A DNA stretch of 64,000 nucleotides from a bacterium 1XD42-54 (GTDB lineage: Bacteria; Bacillota; Clostridia; Lachnospirales; Lachnospiraceae). This document shows positions 51,987-62,856 of this stretch, in pieces. The notes beneath the pieces were generated by a model. That model was given only the letters and a program-made list of their open reading frames with translations. It had not been told where the DNA came from and made no database searches. Location of the stretch: contig RAZH01000004.1 in assembly GCA_003612585.1 (NCBI GenBank), positions 1 to 64,000 on the forward strand, written 5' to 3'. Made by a program: the position numbers and the translations under genes. How positions within the stretch are numbered: the stretch's first letter is position 1; every line of letters starts with the position of its first letter.

Positions 51987-52757
51987 TCAGGTTGTCGGTA
52001 CACTGGATATTACAGATTTTGTCCGTTGTTTTTTGGGAACACGTACTTTCCAGGCAGGAAGTTCGCTGTTTAAAATAGCGGTAAACATGCGTTCTTTTGT
52101 CCCAGGGTGTTCGTGACTGAGCTGCACAATCAGATCTTTTGCGTATTCACGCTGGGTAAAACCGTCTGCAGGACAGGGATTTTTTGCAATCGGAAGGTGA
52201 TACAAGTTCATAAAGCCTTTTACATCTGCCTCGTCTACGTAGATCAGAGGACGGATCAGCGTCAAATCCATCCGGTCCAGATAAGTAACCGGTGAAAACG
52301 TATGGATACGGCCTTCCAGGATAAGGGACATCAGGAGCGTTTCTACCACATCGTCTTTATGATGGGCATATGCAAGCTTATTGCAGCCCAGTTCTTTTGC
52401 TTTTTCGTTGAAGGCACCTTTTCTCATTTTGGCGCACAGAGAACATGGATTTTCTTCTTTGCGTTCTTTAAAAATAATGTTGCCGATTTCCGTTTCAACA
52501 ATTGTATAGGGCACGTCCAGCTCCTGGCAGAGTGCTTTTATTGGCTCCAGATGAAAGCCTTCAAAGCCGAGGTTGACTGTTATTGCCTCAATCGAAAAAG
52601 GGGCCGGATAAAAGCGTCTGAGCGCGCTCAGAGCATAGAGCAGTGTCAGGCTGTCTTTTCCGCCGGAAATACCGACCGCAATTTTATCTCCTGGCTGTAT
52701 CATCTGGAATTCATCTATCGCTTTGCGTGTCAGGCTCAGCAGTTTCTGTAATTTCAT
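51987..52757 (-). CDS. TtcA-like PP-loop tRNA thiolation enzyme
   Basis: GISGGKDSLTLLYAL PP-loop, CSLCAKMRKG. Confidence 0.88.
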   Translation of the reverse strand: MKLQKLLSLTRKAIDEFQMIQPGDKIAVGISGGKDSLTLLYALSALRRFYPAPFSIEAITVNLGFEGFHLEPIKALCQELDVPYTIVETEIGNIIFKERKEENPCSLCAKMRKGAFNEKAKELGCNKLAYAHHKDDVVETLLMSLILEGRIHTFSPVTYLDRMDLTLIRPLIYVDEADVKGFMNLYHLPIAKNPCPADGFTQREYAKDLIVQLSHEHPGTKERMFTAILNSELPAWKVRVPKKQRTKSVISSVPTT

Positions 52758-52937
52758 GGAAAACTCCTTTTTTCACTAATATTTTTCTTTTTGTTTCGGC
52801 TTTTATCATAGCTGAAATAAAGGCAGATGACAACCATGAAAAATGAAAAATAAAGTATAATTGGTTGACCCATACGATGTTTTCAGGTAGACTAATTGTA
52901 GAATAGTATCATGGATTTTTAGGACAGGAGATAGGAT

Positions 52938-53387
52938 ATGAAATTAGTAATTCAGAGAGTTTCAGAGGCCAGTGTAACCGTGGATGGACGGACAACCGGT
53001 TCCATCGGAAAGGGATTTCTGGTTCTGATCGGAGTGGGACAGGCAGATACAAAGGAGGATGCCGATTTTTATATTCGGAAAATGTTGGGACTTCGCATTT
53101 TTGAAGATGAACAGGGAAAAACAAACCTTTCTTTGCGGGATGTAAACGGAGAATTGCTTCTCGTATCGCAGTTTACCCTGTATGCCAATTGTAAAAAGGG
53201 AAACAGGCCAAGCTTTGTTGATGCCGGAGCTCCGGATATGGCAGAGGCACTTTATGAGTACATTATTGAAGAATGCAAAAAACAGGTGCCAGTAGTGGAA
53301 TGTGGAGAATTTGGCGCAGATATGAAGGTTCGTCTCTGCAATGACGGTCCGTTTACTGTGATACTTGATGAAAGTATCCGGCATTAA
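52938..53387 (+). CDS. dtd: D-aminoacyl-tRNA deacylase
   Basis: [50 protein letters not shown]. Confidence 0.97.
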   Translation: MKLVIQRVSEASVTVDGRTTGSIGKGFLVLIGVGQADTKEDADFYIRKMLGLRIFEDEQGKTNLSLRDVNGELLLVSQFTLYANCKKGNRPSFVDAGAPDMAEALYEYIIEECKKQVPVVECGEFGADMKVRLCNDGPFTVILDESIRH

Positions 53388-53446
53388 AAAACATTTACAG
53401 GTAATTGCGGACAAGTTCGCAATCCGATACAAACAAGGAGGGAATT

Positions 53447-54622
53447 ATGGACAATTTTACATTTTACAGCCCAACATATTTTGTGTTTGGCAAAGGAACT
53501 GAAAATGAGGCGGGTCATTATGTGAAACGCTTTGGAGGAACTCGAGTATTGCTTCATTATGGCGGAGGCAGCGTGATACGCTCCGGTCTTCTGGACCGCG
53601 TGAAGGCCTCACTGGAGAAGGAAGGGCTGTTCTGGGCAGAGCTTGGAGGTGTTCAGCCAAATCCGAGAAGCGGCCTGGTTTATAAAGGAATTGAGCTTTG
53701 CCGTAAAGAAAACATAGACTTTATTCTGGCTGTAGGCGGCGGAAGCACGATTGATTCATCGAAGGCAATTTCCATCGGAACACCGTATCAGGGAGATTTC
53801 TGGGATTTTTATGCCGGAAAGGCAGAAGCAAAAACATCGCTTCCCGTTGCCTCTGTGCTGACGATTGCAGCGGCAGGCAGTGAGGGCAGCGATGGTTCTG
53901 TAATCACGCAGGAAAACGGGATGTACAAACGCGGGTATGGCAGTGAGCTGATTCGCCCTGTTTTTGCAATCATGAATCCGGAGCTTACGATGACACTGCC
54001 GCCGTATCAGACGGCCAGCGGCTGTACTGATATCATGGCTCATGTCTTTGAACGCTATTTTACCAATACGAGAAACGTTGAGATTACAGACCGGTTATGT
54101 GAAGGGATTCTCAAAACAATCATCAAAGAACTGCCAAAGGTACTGGAAAACCCGAATGATTATGAAGCGCGTGCAAATATTATGTGGGCAGGTACTCTGG
54201 CACACAACGATGTTTGCGGCGTTGGAAGAGAGCAGGACTGGGCAAGTCACAATCTGGAACATGAGCTTTCTGCCCTGTATGACTGCGCACATGGCGCGGG
54301 TCTTGCAGTCATGTTCCCTGCCTGGATGACCTATGTGATGCGTCATGATGTGAACCGCTTTGCGCAGTTTGCCGTGCGCGTCTGGGGATGCGAAATGAAC
54401 TTCGAAAATCCGGAAGAGACAGCAAAAGAGGGCATTGCGCGTACCAGAGCCTTTTTCCATTCCATCGGAATGCCGACTTCTTTTGCAGAGCTTGGCGCAA
54501 AAGAGGAGGACATCCCGAAGCTGCTTGAAACGCTTCAGATTGAGGGCCGGACAGAGGGCTTCTTTATGAAACTCGGCCCAAAGGAATGTGAAGCGATTTA
54601 CCATCTGGCTTGCAGAGAATAA
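53447..54622 (+). CDS. Iron-containing alcohol dehydrogenase (butanol dehydrogenase-like)
   Basis: NFTFYSPTYFVFGKGTENEAG, GGGSTIDSSKAI, HNLEHELSALYDCAHGAGLAVMFPAWM. Confidence 0.93.
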   Translation: MDNFTFYSPTYFVFGKGTENEAGHYVKRFGGTRVLLHYGGGSVIRSGLLDRVKASLEKEGLFWAELGGVQPNPRSGLVYKGIELCRKENIDFILAVGGGSTIDSSKAISIGTPYQGDFWDFYAGKAEAKTSLPVASVLTIAAAGSEGSDGSVITQENGMYKRGYGSELIRPVFAIMNPELTMTLPPYQTASGCTDIMAHVFERYFTNTRNVEITDRLCEGILKTIIKELPKVLENPNDYEARANIMWAGTLAHNDVCGVGREQDWASHNLEHELSALYDCAHGAGLAVMFPAWMTYVMRHDVNRFAQFAVRVWGCEMNFENPEETAKEGIARTRAFFHSIGMPTSFAELGAKEEDIPKLLETLQIEGRTEGFFMKLGPKECEAIYHLACRE

Positions 54623-54642
54623 AACTTCATAAATGAAAAAGC

Positions 54643-54689
54643 AGTCAGAATAAGTTGACGTAATAAAATTATGTTAACTTATTCTGACT
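54643..54689. terminator. Long AT-rich inverted repeat between convergent genes; probable bidirectional terminator
   Basis: AGTCAGAATAAGTT(54643-54656)/AACTTATTCTGACT(54676-54689) perfect 14-bp arms, imperfect pairing continuing inward. Confidence 0.7.
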
Positions 54690-54700
54690 AAAATCTAATA

Positions 54701-55756
54701 TTATGATTCACGGAGTCGTACAGCAGAAGCTGCCTTTCTGCGGCGGTCTTCGTCCATGGCTGCATAATGCTTTCTGGTCGTATTGACATCTTTATGACCC
54801 AGTACATCCGCAACCAGATAGATATCCCCGGTTTCTTTATACAGGCTCGTGCCATACGTACTGCGCAGCTTATGCGGCGTGATTTTTTTTGTGGTCGTAA
54901 TTTCACGTGCATATTTTTTGACCATATTTTCTACGGCCTGTACGCCAATTCTTTTGCGCTGGGTAGAATAGAAGAGCGCATTCTCATTTCCGGCTACCGG
55001 CGTGATATTTTCCCGAACTTCAAGATAGTTCAGAAGAGCTTCCTCAACCTCCTCGCCAAAATAAACCATCATTTCAGATCCGCCTTTTCGGACGACACGG
55101 ATTCCGCCGTTCTTAAAATCAATATCGTTTACATCAAGGCCAACACACTCGGAAACACGGATTCCGGTGCCGAGTAAAAGTGTGACAATGGCCAGATCAC
55201 GTAACTTTGTTTTTTCATAATACAGTTTTTTCTGACCGGTCAGATGATCGCCGCAATGCTCAATATAGTCAAGCAACTCAGCCGTTTCGTCCGCATCCAG
55301 ACGGACAATGGTCTTATCGTGGAGCTTTGGCATATCGACCAGAAGGGTCGGATTCGTCTTAATCATTTCACGCTTAAAATAATAGGCATAAAAACTGCGC
55401 AGCGCTGACATTTTTCGTTTCAGGCCGCGTTCCCCGTTTGTCAGAGTTTTATCGTCCGTCTGGTAGACTTTTAAATATTCCTGATATTCCTCGATATCCA
55501 CAGCCTGCAGCTGATCAAGTACATCTACAGTCAGATCCGTGACAGACTTATTTTTAAAAACCGGATTCTCTGAGAAAAGAAATTGAAAGAAAATGCGGAT
55601 ATCGTAGGCATAGGAAATGCGGGTCCGCGTGCTGGTTGTCGGTTCAATGGCACGAAAATAATCCTTCGCAAACGGAGGCAGTGTTTTCAAAACCTCACGC
55701 AGACGAAGGATATTGTCGATGTTTACCTGTTCATGATAAGAAATTTGTTTGTCCAT
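54701..55756 (-). CDS. Tyrosine recombinase (XerS/XerC-like)
   Basis: LLLGTGIRVSECVGLDVNDIDF, HKLRSTYGTSLYKETGDIYLVADVLGHKDVNTTRKHYA. Confidence 0.92.
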   Translation of the reverse strand: MDKQISYHEQVNIDNILRLREVLKTLPPFAKDYFRAIEPTTSTRTRISYAYDIRIFFQFLFSENPVFKNKSVTDLTVDVLDQLQAVDIEEYQEYLKVYQTDDKTLTNGERGLKRKMSALRSFYAYYFKREMIKTNPTLLVDMPKLHDKTIVRLDADETAELLDYIEHCGDHLTGQKKLYYEKTKLRDLAIVTLLLGTGIRVSECVGLDVNDIDFKNGGIRVVRKGGSEMMVYFGEEVEEALLNYLEVRENITPVAGNENALFYSTQRKRIGVQAVENMVKKYAREITTTKKITPHKLRSTYGTSLYKETGDIYLVADVLGHKDVNTTRKHYAAMDEDRRRKAASAVRLRES

Positions 55757-55926
55757 AATGCGTATCTGAAAAATCCCTTCCCATCTATTTGAAAAACATG
55801 TGTTTGTCGTATAGATGTATTTTAAATCAGTATACTACTGATCCGGGGATTTGTCAATGAATATACGTGTTTTATCGCTGCTTCCCAGCTTTTACAGATC
55901 TTTGAAAGAATAAATTACGGAAACAA

Positions 55927-56856
55927 TTAAACTTCTATATGAATGCGGTTCAGATCGTTTGCATGCAGCTCGCCTTTTGAACCGACTACGCCAACCAGGT
56001 AATATTCCTTGGTAATCGGATCTTGCGTAAATTCATGAAGCAAAGCAAAATTTTCAATTTCACCGGTTGATCCAATATGCATACGCGGTCCTGTGCAGTG
56101 ATAAATGTCGTCGCCGATCGAAATGTTTTTATCATCTACATAAGAAATCGGCAGATCTTTTTCAATTGCCGCTTTGATCTCCTTTTCCAGTTCGATCAGA
56201 TTTACGTCAGGTTTTGTGTCAAACACTAAAATAAATCCATGCTTTACATCCCTGTGTGAAAAACGTGAAATCCCGTGTGATTCGAGGATATGGCCGCACA
56301 AATCTTCCGCAGAATGTACCATTTTGCGGTCGTGAATTGTGTGGAATACGCTCTCAGCGATATCCTGTGGCTCGGGGCCGAACATATTGGGCCGCGTGAT
56401 AATAATCTCGCTGCCCACACCGATCAACAGGTGTGCATTTACCCCTAAAAGCGGATAAATCAGGTCAAAATGTTCCACCACAACGCGTTTTCCGGCATTG
56501 ATTGCCTCTAAAATTGCATCCTTCAGCTGCCACATTTGCGTAAAGGCAGATTCAAAGCGAATATCAATATGATAGGTGTGCGGACTGTAAAAGGCCCCGG
56601 AATCCTGTGTCAGAATCGGAAGCGGACGTATGTTGACGCCTTCATCATCATTGGTCAGCTCAAGGCCGGGGAACATGCCTTTTACCAGCATGCTCTTCCC
56701 GGACCCGGCTTCGCCGACAATGCCAATCAGTTTATCAAAAGGGCTCAGATACTGCTGCGCGATCTGCATCCCGAGATCACTCATACGGGTACGCCCACGT
56801 GGAGCAAAATAAACGCTGTATAGATGATTTTGTTGCATTCGTGCAGAGTATGGCAT
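55927..56856 (-). CDS. P-loop protein with alanyl-tRNA-synthetase SAD-like C-terminus, end of methylaspartate operon
   Basis: GIVGEAGSGKSMLVKGMFPG Walker A; C-term HCTGPRMHIGSTGEIENFALLHEF resembles the SAD-domain CxGxH..TGEI motif. Confidence 0.7.
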   Translation of the reverse strand: MPYSARMQQNHLYSVYFAPRGRTRMSDLGMQIAQQYLSPFDKLIGIVGEAGSGKSMLVKGMFPGLELTNDDEGVNIRPLPILTQDSGAFYSPHTYHIDIRFESAFTQMWQLKDAILEAINAGKRVVVEHFDLIYPLLGVNAHLLIGVGSEIIITRPNMFGPEPQDIAESVFHTIHDRKMVHSAEDLCGHILESHGISRFSHRDVKHGFILVFDTKPDVNLIELEKEIKAAIEKDLPISYVDDKNISIGDDIYHCTGPRMHIGSTGEIENFALLHEFTQDPITKEYYLVGVVGSKGELHANDLNRIHIEV

Positions 56857-56933
56857 AAGAATCCCCTTTCTATGTTGTCCTTCCTATTCTCCTGTTATTT
56901 TAAGAAAGAAAACGACTTCTGTCCAGAATGATT

Positions 56934-57251
56934 TCAGATATCGACTACAATATCAAGCAGCGGCGCATGCTGCTGGGCTCCATATACGTCTGTTTCGCCG
57001 AGATCACCGGAACAGATCGGGCGTTTGATTGTGACTTTGATTGATTTTGCCGGCTTAAATTCAATAATATTGATAATTTTATCCGGTGTAATTTTATAGA
57101 GATCGCAGATGAGCTCTTCATTGATCGCTCCGGCGGCGCATACTCGCTCAAAATCGTCAAATGTTTTGAACATAATGTCCAGAGTCAGCTCATAAGGGCC
57201 GGAGTTTTTACTGCGCACAACATCAGTAATATCGGTCAGTCTTGTTTTCAT
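56934..57251 (-). CDS. DUF4387 family protein
   Basis: MKTRLTDITDVVRSKNSGPYELTLDIMFKTFDDFERV. Confidence 0.85.
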   Translation of the reverse strand: MKTRLTDITDVVRSKNSGPYELTLDIMFKTFDDFERVCAAGAINEELICDLYKITPDKIINIIEFKPAKSIKVTIKRPICSGDLGETDVYGAQQHAPLLDIVVDI

Positions 57252-57273
57252 GGCACTTCTCTCCTCCTTAACC

Positions 57274-58632
57274 TTAAATAGAAACAATTTCGATCGGGAA
57301 CAGGGCCGTCGGGTCTTCTGTCTCGATAATATGATACATGCTGAAGACGTAAACGCGTCCCGCATGGAAATCACTCGGTGAGAATGGGAAAGCCAGGTTG
57401 CCTGCTGTTGCGCGACGGCCTTCATATCCATAATGCAGCATCGTGGAACGGGCAGATGCGCAGATTGTATCAGCCTGCTCCTGTGTCTCAGCCACTACCT
57501 CAATCACAATACCAAGCTCGTGCGGCTGTGCATTTTTGATCGGTTCCAGATCTCCCATGACGCCGTTTTTCCCGTATATGGTGAAATTCAGGCTGTATTT
57601 ATAACCTTTATCCCGATAGTTGTCAGTAACGCGATCACGAACACCCTGAACGATGTCGTCTATTTTCTGAATCATAATCGGATCGCGCGTGCCGGCTACG
57701 GACACGGTGCGATAACCGATGCATTTTGCACCCTCGAGTTTCACGGTGTATTTCGGAGCTGTCACATAACGGCTGCCTTTTACTTTTACTGTATTTTCCG
57801 AATCCTGCTCAAATGTGGTGTCAGTCAGATCAAGATGACCGCCCGGACCGGGCAGAATATACGGATTTGTTTTTTCATAAAGCGTATGTGCGGCCACGGA
57901 CAGCGTGGTACATTTGCGCACAGAGGACAATGGCTCTACGCGGAAATAGTCTTCTCCGAGATATCCAAACATACAGTCAGAGCCGCTTCCCGGTGTCGCG
58001 CAGATGGATGCACATTCGAGAATTTTGCCAAGGTGAATCGCCAGGCCTTTATCGTAGCCTTTGCGGATTGCCGGGGCTGCAAATACAGTCGGATCATAGG
58101 CACGTCCGGCTAGTACCACCTGCACTTCTTCATCAAGTGCCTTCATGATCGGTTCTACGCCCATCTGGCCGACAATATGCGTCGTGCTGTCAATGTCCTC
58201 TTCTGTAAGAGGCGGAGCCGGATCAAGCGGAGTGATCTTTCCTTCCGCCAACGCTTTTTTCATCTTCTCTTTGTCCATATCAGCGTGAATCAGCGCCATT
58301 TTAAAATGCAGATCATGTTCGCGGGCAATCTCACGGATGATATCCGCACACCACTCCAGATGCGGCTCTGCGCCGGAGCCTCCGGCTGTGCCAATGACAA
58401 CCAGGATTCCTTCCTTGACACCGGTACAGATCATGATTTCCAGGTCACGTTTCACTGCGCCGCGGTCTGTAAAGGATACGCCCTCTCCCAGATAAAACGG
58501 TCCGGGATCCGTAGAACCTGCATCTACCGCGATCAGATCCGGTTTGCGTTTCATTCCCTCTTCAAATGATTCGATCGGAAATCCGTAGCCCAGAATGGCT
58601 GTGGCTGATAAAATTCGAAACTCTTCTCTCAC
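57274..58632 (-). CDS. AtuA/DUF1446-family protein
   Basis: DLIAVDAGSTDPGPFYLGEG, PHEAGRVYVFSMYH-like C-terminus (DFHAGRVYVFSMYH). Confidence 0.85.
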   Translation of the reverse strand: MREEFRILSATAILGYGFPIESFEEGMKRKPDLIAVDAGSTDPGPFYLGEGVSFTDRGAVKRDLEIMICTGVKEGILVVIGTAGGSGAEPHLEWCADIIREIAREHDLHFKMALIHADMDKEKMKKALAEGKITPLDPAPPLTEEDIDSTTHIVGQMGVEPIMKALDEEVQVVLAGRAYDPTVFAAPAIRKGYDKGLAIHLGKILECASICATPGSGSDCMFGYLGEDYFRVEPLSSVRKCTTLSVAAHTLYEKTNPYILPGPGGHLDLTDTTFEQDSENTVKVKGSRYVTAPKYTVKLEGAKCIGYRTVSVAGTRDPIMIQKIDDIVQGVRDRVTDNYRDKGYKYSLNFTIYGKNGVMGDLEPIKNAQPHELGIVIEVVAETQEQADTICASARSTMLHYGYEGRRATAGNLAFPFSPSDFHAGRVYVFSMYHIIETEDPTALFPIEIVSI

Positions 58633-58644
58633 AATGCCGCCTCC

Positions 58645-59889
58645 TTATTTTAATGCGCTGCGTACGGCAAGAATACGCTGCATTTCGTTATAAACGATCA
58701 TATACCCTTCATCTACGCCCATACCCGGCTTTGCCAGAATCTGATCTGGCTGCACGGCCATCGCAATATTTACACAGACCTGAGCAGACCGGTCTGTTTC
58801 GTTGCACGTGCCGCCCTGGTAAGCGCCGATTCCTTTTTCCTTGCAGTACAGTACGGCCTCTGCAATATTATTGATGCCGCCAAGGTCAGGCGTTTTAATC
58901 TGTACCATATGGCCTGCCTTGTGATCGGCAAAATACTTGATATCTTCGAGTGTATTGCACCACTCATCCGCTACCAGTTCCACATCAATACCGCGCTCGT
59001 CAACAACACGTGTCAGCTCTGCAAGTGCTTTCATCTGCAGCTCACGGTCCTCCACATCCATCGGACCCTCAATGCGAAGATGGAATGGTTTTGCAATCTC
59101 CTCGAGTTTTGCCAGATAATCAGCCATTGCTTCGTAATTATCGTTGCCGAATGCCGCACCGATGGTACCGTATACGTCAATATGGAATACCGGGAGATAA
59201 TCTTCGCGTGTGCGAAGCTCCAGAACGCGGTCACGCAGCCACCCTACATACTCTTCGAGCAGCTCTCCGTGCTCTCCCAGTTTCGTCTTTACATTGTTGA
59301 TCAGAGCATGCGGAAGGATATCTGCCTGCTTGATGATCATCTTGTCTGAATTTTCATAGCGGTTATCGCCGGACTGCGTAAAAATCGGAATCTCTTTCTC
59401 AGACACAGTAGTATCATATTCTTCGGCAATCACGTCGCACATCATTTTATGCTGCGCTTTTGCAACAGCGTCCAGAATCGCCTGTGTCACACCGTAACGG
59501 ATGGCGGTATGGAATTTCTTTCCGGCCTTCTCCGGGTGGTCTACCATCTCAGCCAGGCGCCGGAAACTGTCTGCCTCCTGGCCCACCAGCATCGGTTTGA
59601 TTTCTGTTTCAATAACAGGAATAAAATCCTCTGCCAGAAACAACGGGTCACGTCCGCCGGCTCCGGAATACTGAACCGCGGCGCAGTCACCGTAGGCAAT
59701 CTGGCCGTCTTCCAGCACGAGCATAACAGAGATTGCCTCTCCTGCCTGCCGGATTGCAGTAAATCCGTCTGTTACAGGCGCTCCTTTATAAGCAGCGCCA
59801 TCGGAAACAGCCCCTTTTTTAATGGCTCTTTGATCGTCAAAGAAAAATCCAGTTCTGCCTTTTGCGCAGATCATGTTTACAATTTTCAT
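58645..59889 (-). CDS. mal: Methylaspartate ammonia-lyase
   Basis: Enolase-superfamily sequence DGQIAYGDCAAVQYSGAGGRDPLF, KTPDLGGINNIAEAVLYCKEKGIGAYQGGTCNETD. Confidence 0.95.
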   Translation of the reverse strand: MKIVNMICAKGRTGFFFDDQRAIKKGAVSDGAAYKGAPVTDGFTAIRQAGEAISVMLVLEDGQIAYGDCAAVQYSGAGGRDPLFLAEDFIPVIETEIKPMLVGQEADSFRRLAEMVDHPEKAGKKFHTAIRYGVTQAILDAVAKAQHKMMCDVIAEEYDTTVSEKEIPIFTQSGDNRYENSDKMIIKQADILPHALINNVKTKLGEHGELLEEYVGWLRDRVLELRTREDYLPVFHIDVYGTIGAAFGNDNYEAMADYLAKLEEIAKPFHLRIEGPMDVEDRELQMKALAELTRVVDERGIDVELVADEWCNTLEDIKYFADHKAGHMVQIKTPDLGGINNIAEAVLYCKEKGIGAYQGGTCNETDRSAQVCVNIAMAVQPDQILAKPGMGVDEGYMIVYNEMQRILAVRSALK

Positions 59890-59996
59890 GATATTAACAA
59901 CTCCTTTTCATGCTTACATTGTCCTGATGACGGGCATTTGCAAGCTCTATGTACTGTTATCATTTTTAACTATTTTTTGCTTTGTTGTTTGTCTTG

Positions 59997-61448
59997 TCAG
60001 CCTCTCGGTCTTCCTACAAGCCGGCCTTTGCTGATGGCATAAACATCGTCAATTGCCATCTGGAAAGAGGCTTTTCGCTTTTCAAATTTTGCTCTCTCTT
60101 CTATTTTTCCGTGATTGAAATCAACAAGCTCCTTTGTAAACGGTAGATTTCCCATTGTCAGAATGCGGACCGCTCCATTGTTGTCACGTACCGGAAGCAT
60201 CTGACCTGCATTATAGCGGGACGGCGCAAACGGAACATCGAGTACACCTGCCTGGAATGCGCGCACTGTGCCAAGCGCAATATCACCTCCGCCGAGTTCA
60301 AAGCATTTATCCATAAGACATTTTGTCTCTGCTGTGATAATTTCTTTTTCTTCCTGAAGCGAAACTTCATCGACCGTCTGATCACGCAGCATAGATATAA
60401 TCTGTTTTGTACAGCGCAGTCCCTGTGCATTTGCCTCCGCGGTTGGAATCCCCATCGCCTCGTGCGGTGTTTTCACGATCACCTTTGTTGCGTGAGAGAG
60501 AGCTGCTGCGGCACTTCCCCAGGAAATTACACCGAATGCCTGCGCTTCATCCTGCGGGAATCCGCCCATCCACTGATGTAAAACAGTAGTAACCGTTACG
60601 TCGGTGTAGCCGTACTGATGCAGGTACTCTTCGGTCAGAGTTTCCAGCGTACGAATTGCAGCGACATCCTGAATCAGATTCCCGCACTGACCATATCCGA
60701 CTGTAATATTCTTAACACCCTGTTCTGCCGCCAGCAATGCTTCTATAATTGCAACCGTATGGGAAATACACGGCGGAACAAGTGTTCCGGTCAGGGGACC
60801 GTAAGGCTCACGGTTGATGGAAATGCCTGCCTCCTCATAAATGCCCGTCAGCCGGTCACAATACTGCCAGTCTGCAATGGTACGCTCAATCGGAACGCTT
60901 TTTGCATAAGGGATATTGTAGGAAATGCCGCCGCCTTCATAGCTTGTAAATCCTGCGGCGTAAACAATCTCCGTCAAAAGGCGTGCATCTGGCGTACCAT
61001 GACGAATCTGAAGCGGTACGTCGATCGCGTCAATTACCTGGCGGCATGCTGAAACGCCGTGGTTGACAGCCGGAAAACCATTCAGCATGGATTTATCCGC
61101 TTTGATTGACTCTTCGATTCCGACTGCTGCTTCTTTATACCGGTTCTGACGCGTGTAGCTGTCAATCGTCGTCGGGAGTAGGTCTGCTCCGCCGCTGTTT
61201 TGCAGATGAGTCAGCAGTTCAATATGTTTCTGGATCAGCGGAACACCTGCACGGGGCTGTACCAGTGTCGTTCTATTTGCTTTTGCCTCATTCAACTTTT
61301 TGCTGAAAATCTTTTTATCCGGCAGAGATTTGTGAAATGCAAAAGCTTCTTCCAGATTCACTTCCTGTCCGGTTGGCCACTGATTCAGGACGTCCTGGCG
61401 GATACTGTAAAATTCTTCATCCGCCAAACGTTTGTTTTTGATTTCCAT
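59997..61448 (-). CDS. glmE: Methylaspartate (glutamate) mutase subunit E
   Basis: [52 protein letters not shown]. Confidence 0.96.
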   Translation of the reverse strand: MEIKNKRLADEEFYSIRQDVLNQWPTGQEVNLEEAFAFHKSLPDKKIFSKKLNEAKANRTTLVQPRAGVPLIQKHIELLTHLQNSGGADLLPTTIDSYTRQNRYKEAAVGIEESIKADKSMLNGFPAVNHGVSACRQVIDAIDVPLQIRHGTPDARLLTEIVYAAGFTSYEGGGISYNIPYAKSVPIERTIADWQYCDRLTGIYEEAGISINREPYGPLTGTLVPPCISHTVAIIEALLAAEQGVKNITVGYGQCGNLIQDVAAIRTLETLTEEYLHQYGYTDVTVTTVLHQWMGGFPQDEAQAFGVISWGSAAAALSHATKVIVKTPHEAMGIPTAEANAQGLRCTKQIISMLRDQTVDEVSLQEEKEIITAETKCLMDKCFELGGGDIALGTVRAFQAGVLDVPFAPSRYNAGQMLPVRDNNGAVRILTMGNLPFTKELVDFNHGKIEERAKFEKRKASFQMAIDDVYAISKGRLVGRPRG

Positions 61449-61462
61449 TTAAGTTCCTCCTG

Positions 61463-62845
61463 TTATCTGGTCGCTCTGACCAGTTCTTTTTTCATGATCT
61501 TTAAAGCTGTATCCGGGTAATACTGCCCAAGCAGTCCCATTGCTGCCAGAATATAATTGCGGTCTACCAGAAATTCAGCGCGTACCGGGCGCAAAGAACC
61601 AGGGTAATTTGGGTCCTGCAAGCTGTGTGCTGCGATTTCTCCCGTTCGTTTTGTGTGAATGATCGCGCCTCCGGTGACAACGACATTTCGGACTTCGGTC
61701 AAATCCTTTCCGGCCTGTGAATAAGCAAGCCCCATCGGCGTATATACAGGCTCAAGCGTTCCTGCATGACGTGTCATCGCCGTCTCGACTGCAAGGGATG
61801 CCAGCGCAAAATCAAGCCGCTCCCACTCTTCATCGTTTGGAAGCTGTTCTGTATTTTCAGAAAGAAAACGAATCATTTCCTCTGCGCGCCTGGCATCAAT
61901 TCCGGACAGTCTGCTGATACGCTCTATACCGGATGCTTCCACAATTCCCCAGATGCTATAACGCATTCCGATGTCACCTTCTACTGTTCGTTTTGCGTAA
62001 GGCTCCATCAGACCTTTGACAATCGTATTTGCCTGAACGGGTCTTCCGTCGGCAATCGAGTAAACATCCGTCGTCGCTCCTCCAAGGTCGATAGCCGCAA
62101 GCTCTCCGATTCCGGATTCGGATTCGGTTCCTTCTGCCAGAAGCTGCATAGCTGCCATCATAGCCGCCGGGGTCGGCATCAGGATACCCGAAATCAATTC
62201 AGTGGCTTTGCTGAGGCCCTTTGCCTGAATAATTCTGTTTAAAAAAATCTGGCGTATTTCCTGTTGTGCCGGCTCAATATTCAGTTCATTAAATTTTGGC
62301 ATTACATTTTCACAGACATGTGTTTCCCAGTTTTCCAAAAGCTCCTCACATTCATCCGCACAGTTGCGGTTACCGGCAATTACGACAGGACAGAACGGCT
62401 CTGTCTGAGAAAGCTTTTTTGCGTTGCTCAAAATACATTTGCTGTTGCCGCCGTCTGTACCCCCCACCAGTAAAATCATATCAGGCCGACTTGCAGTAAT
62501 CTCCGCAATATCTTTTTTTGTCAGCTCATAAGAATAGACCCGGATGACCTTCGCTCCTGCGCCAAGCGATGCCTGTCTCGCTGCTTCCGCTGTCAGCTCC
62601 GGCACCAGACCGCTCGTTATCATCCGCAACCCTCCTGCTGCTGAAGAACACGCATAACGCTCTGCAAAATCCAGTTTTCCGGTTTTCTGTTCCAAAATAT
62701 TCAAAGCTTTCTGAAGGCCTTCCCCGATGTCAGTCTGCACTGTCGTATAGCTGCTGGCGGTTCCAAGCAGCACTTCCTGCCCAACATCGACGGCAGTCAC
62801 CTTCGTATATGTACTCCCAAAATCAATCAGCAATACCGGTTTCAT
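61463..62845 (-). CDS. glmL: Glutamate mutase accessory protein GlmL
   Basis: LLIDFGSTYTKVTAVD, ASSAAGGLRM-like CSSAAGGLRMI, IDLGGATTDVYSI. Confidence 0.95.
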   Translation of the reverse strand: MKPVLLIDFGSTYTKVTAVDVGQEVLLGTASSYTTVQTDIGEGLQKALNILEQKTGKLDFAERYACSSAAGGLRMITSGLVPELTAEAARQASLGAGAKVIRVYSYELTKKDIAEITASRPDMILLVGGTDGGNSKCILSNAKKLSQTEPFCPVVIAGNRNCADECEELLENWETHVCENVMPKFNELNIEPAQQEIRQIFLNRIIQAKGLSKATELISGILMPTPAAMMAAMQLLAEGTESESGIGELAAIDLGGATTDVYSIADGRPVQANTIVKGLMEPYAKRTVEGDIGMRYSIWGIVEASGIERISRLSGIDARRAEEMIRFLSENTEQLPNDEEWERLDFALASLAVETAMTRHAGTLEPVYTPMGLAYSQAGKDLTEVRNVVVTGGAIIHTKRTGEIAAHSLQDPNYPGSLRPVRAEFLVDRNYILAAMGLLGQYYPDTALKIMKKELVRATR

Positions 62846-62856
62846 CGTACCCTCTC

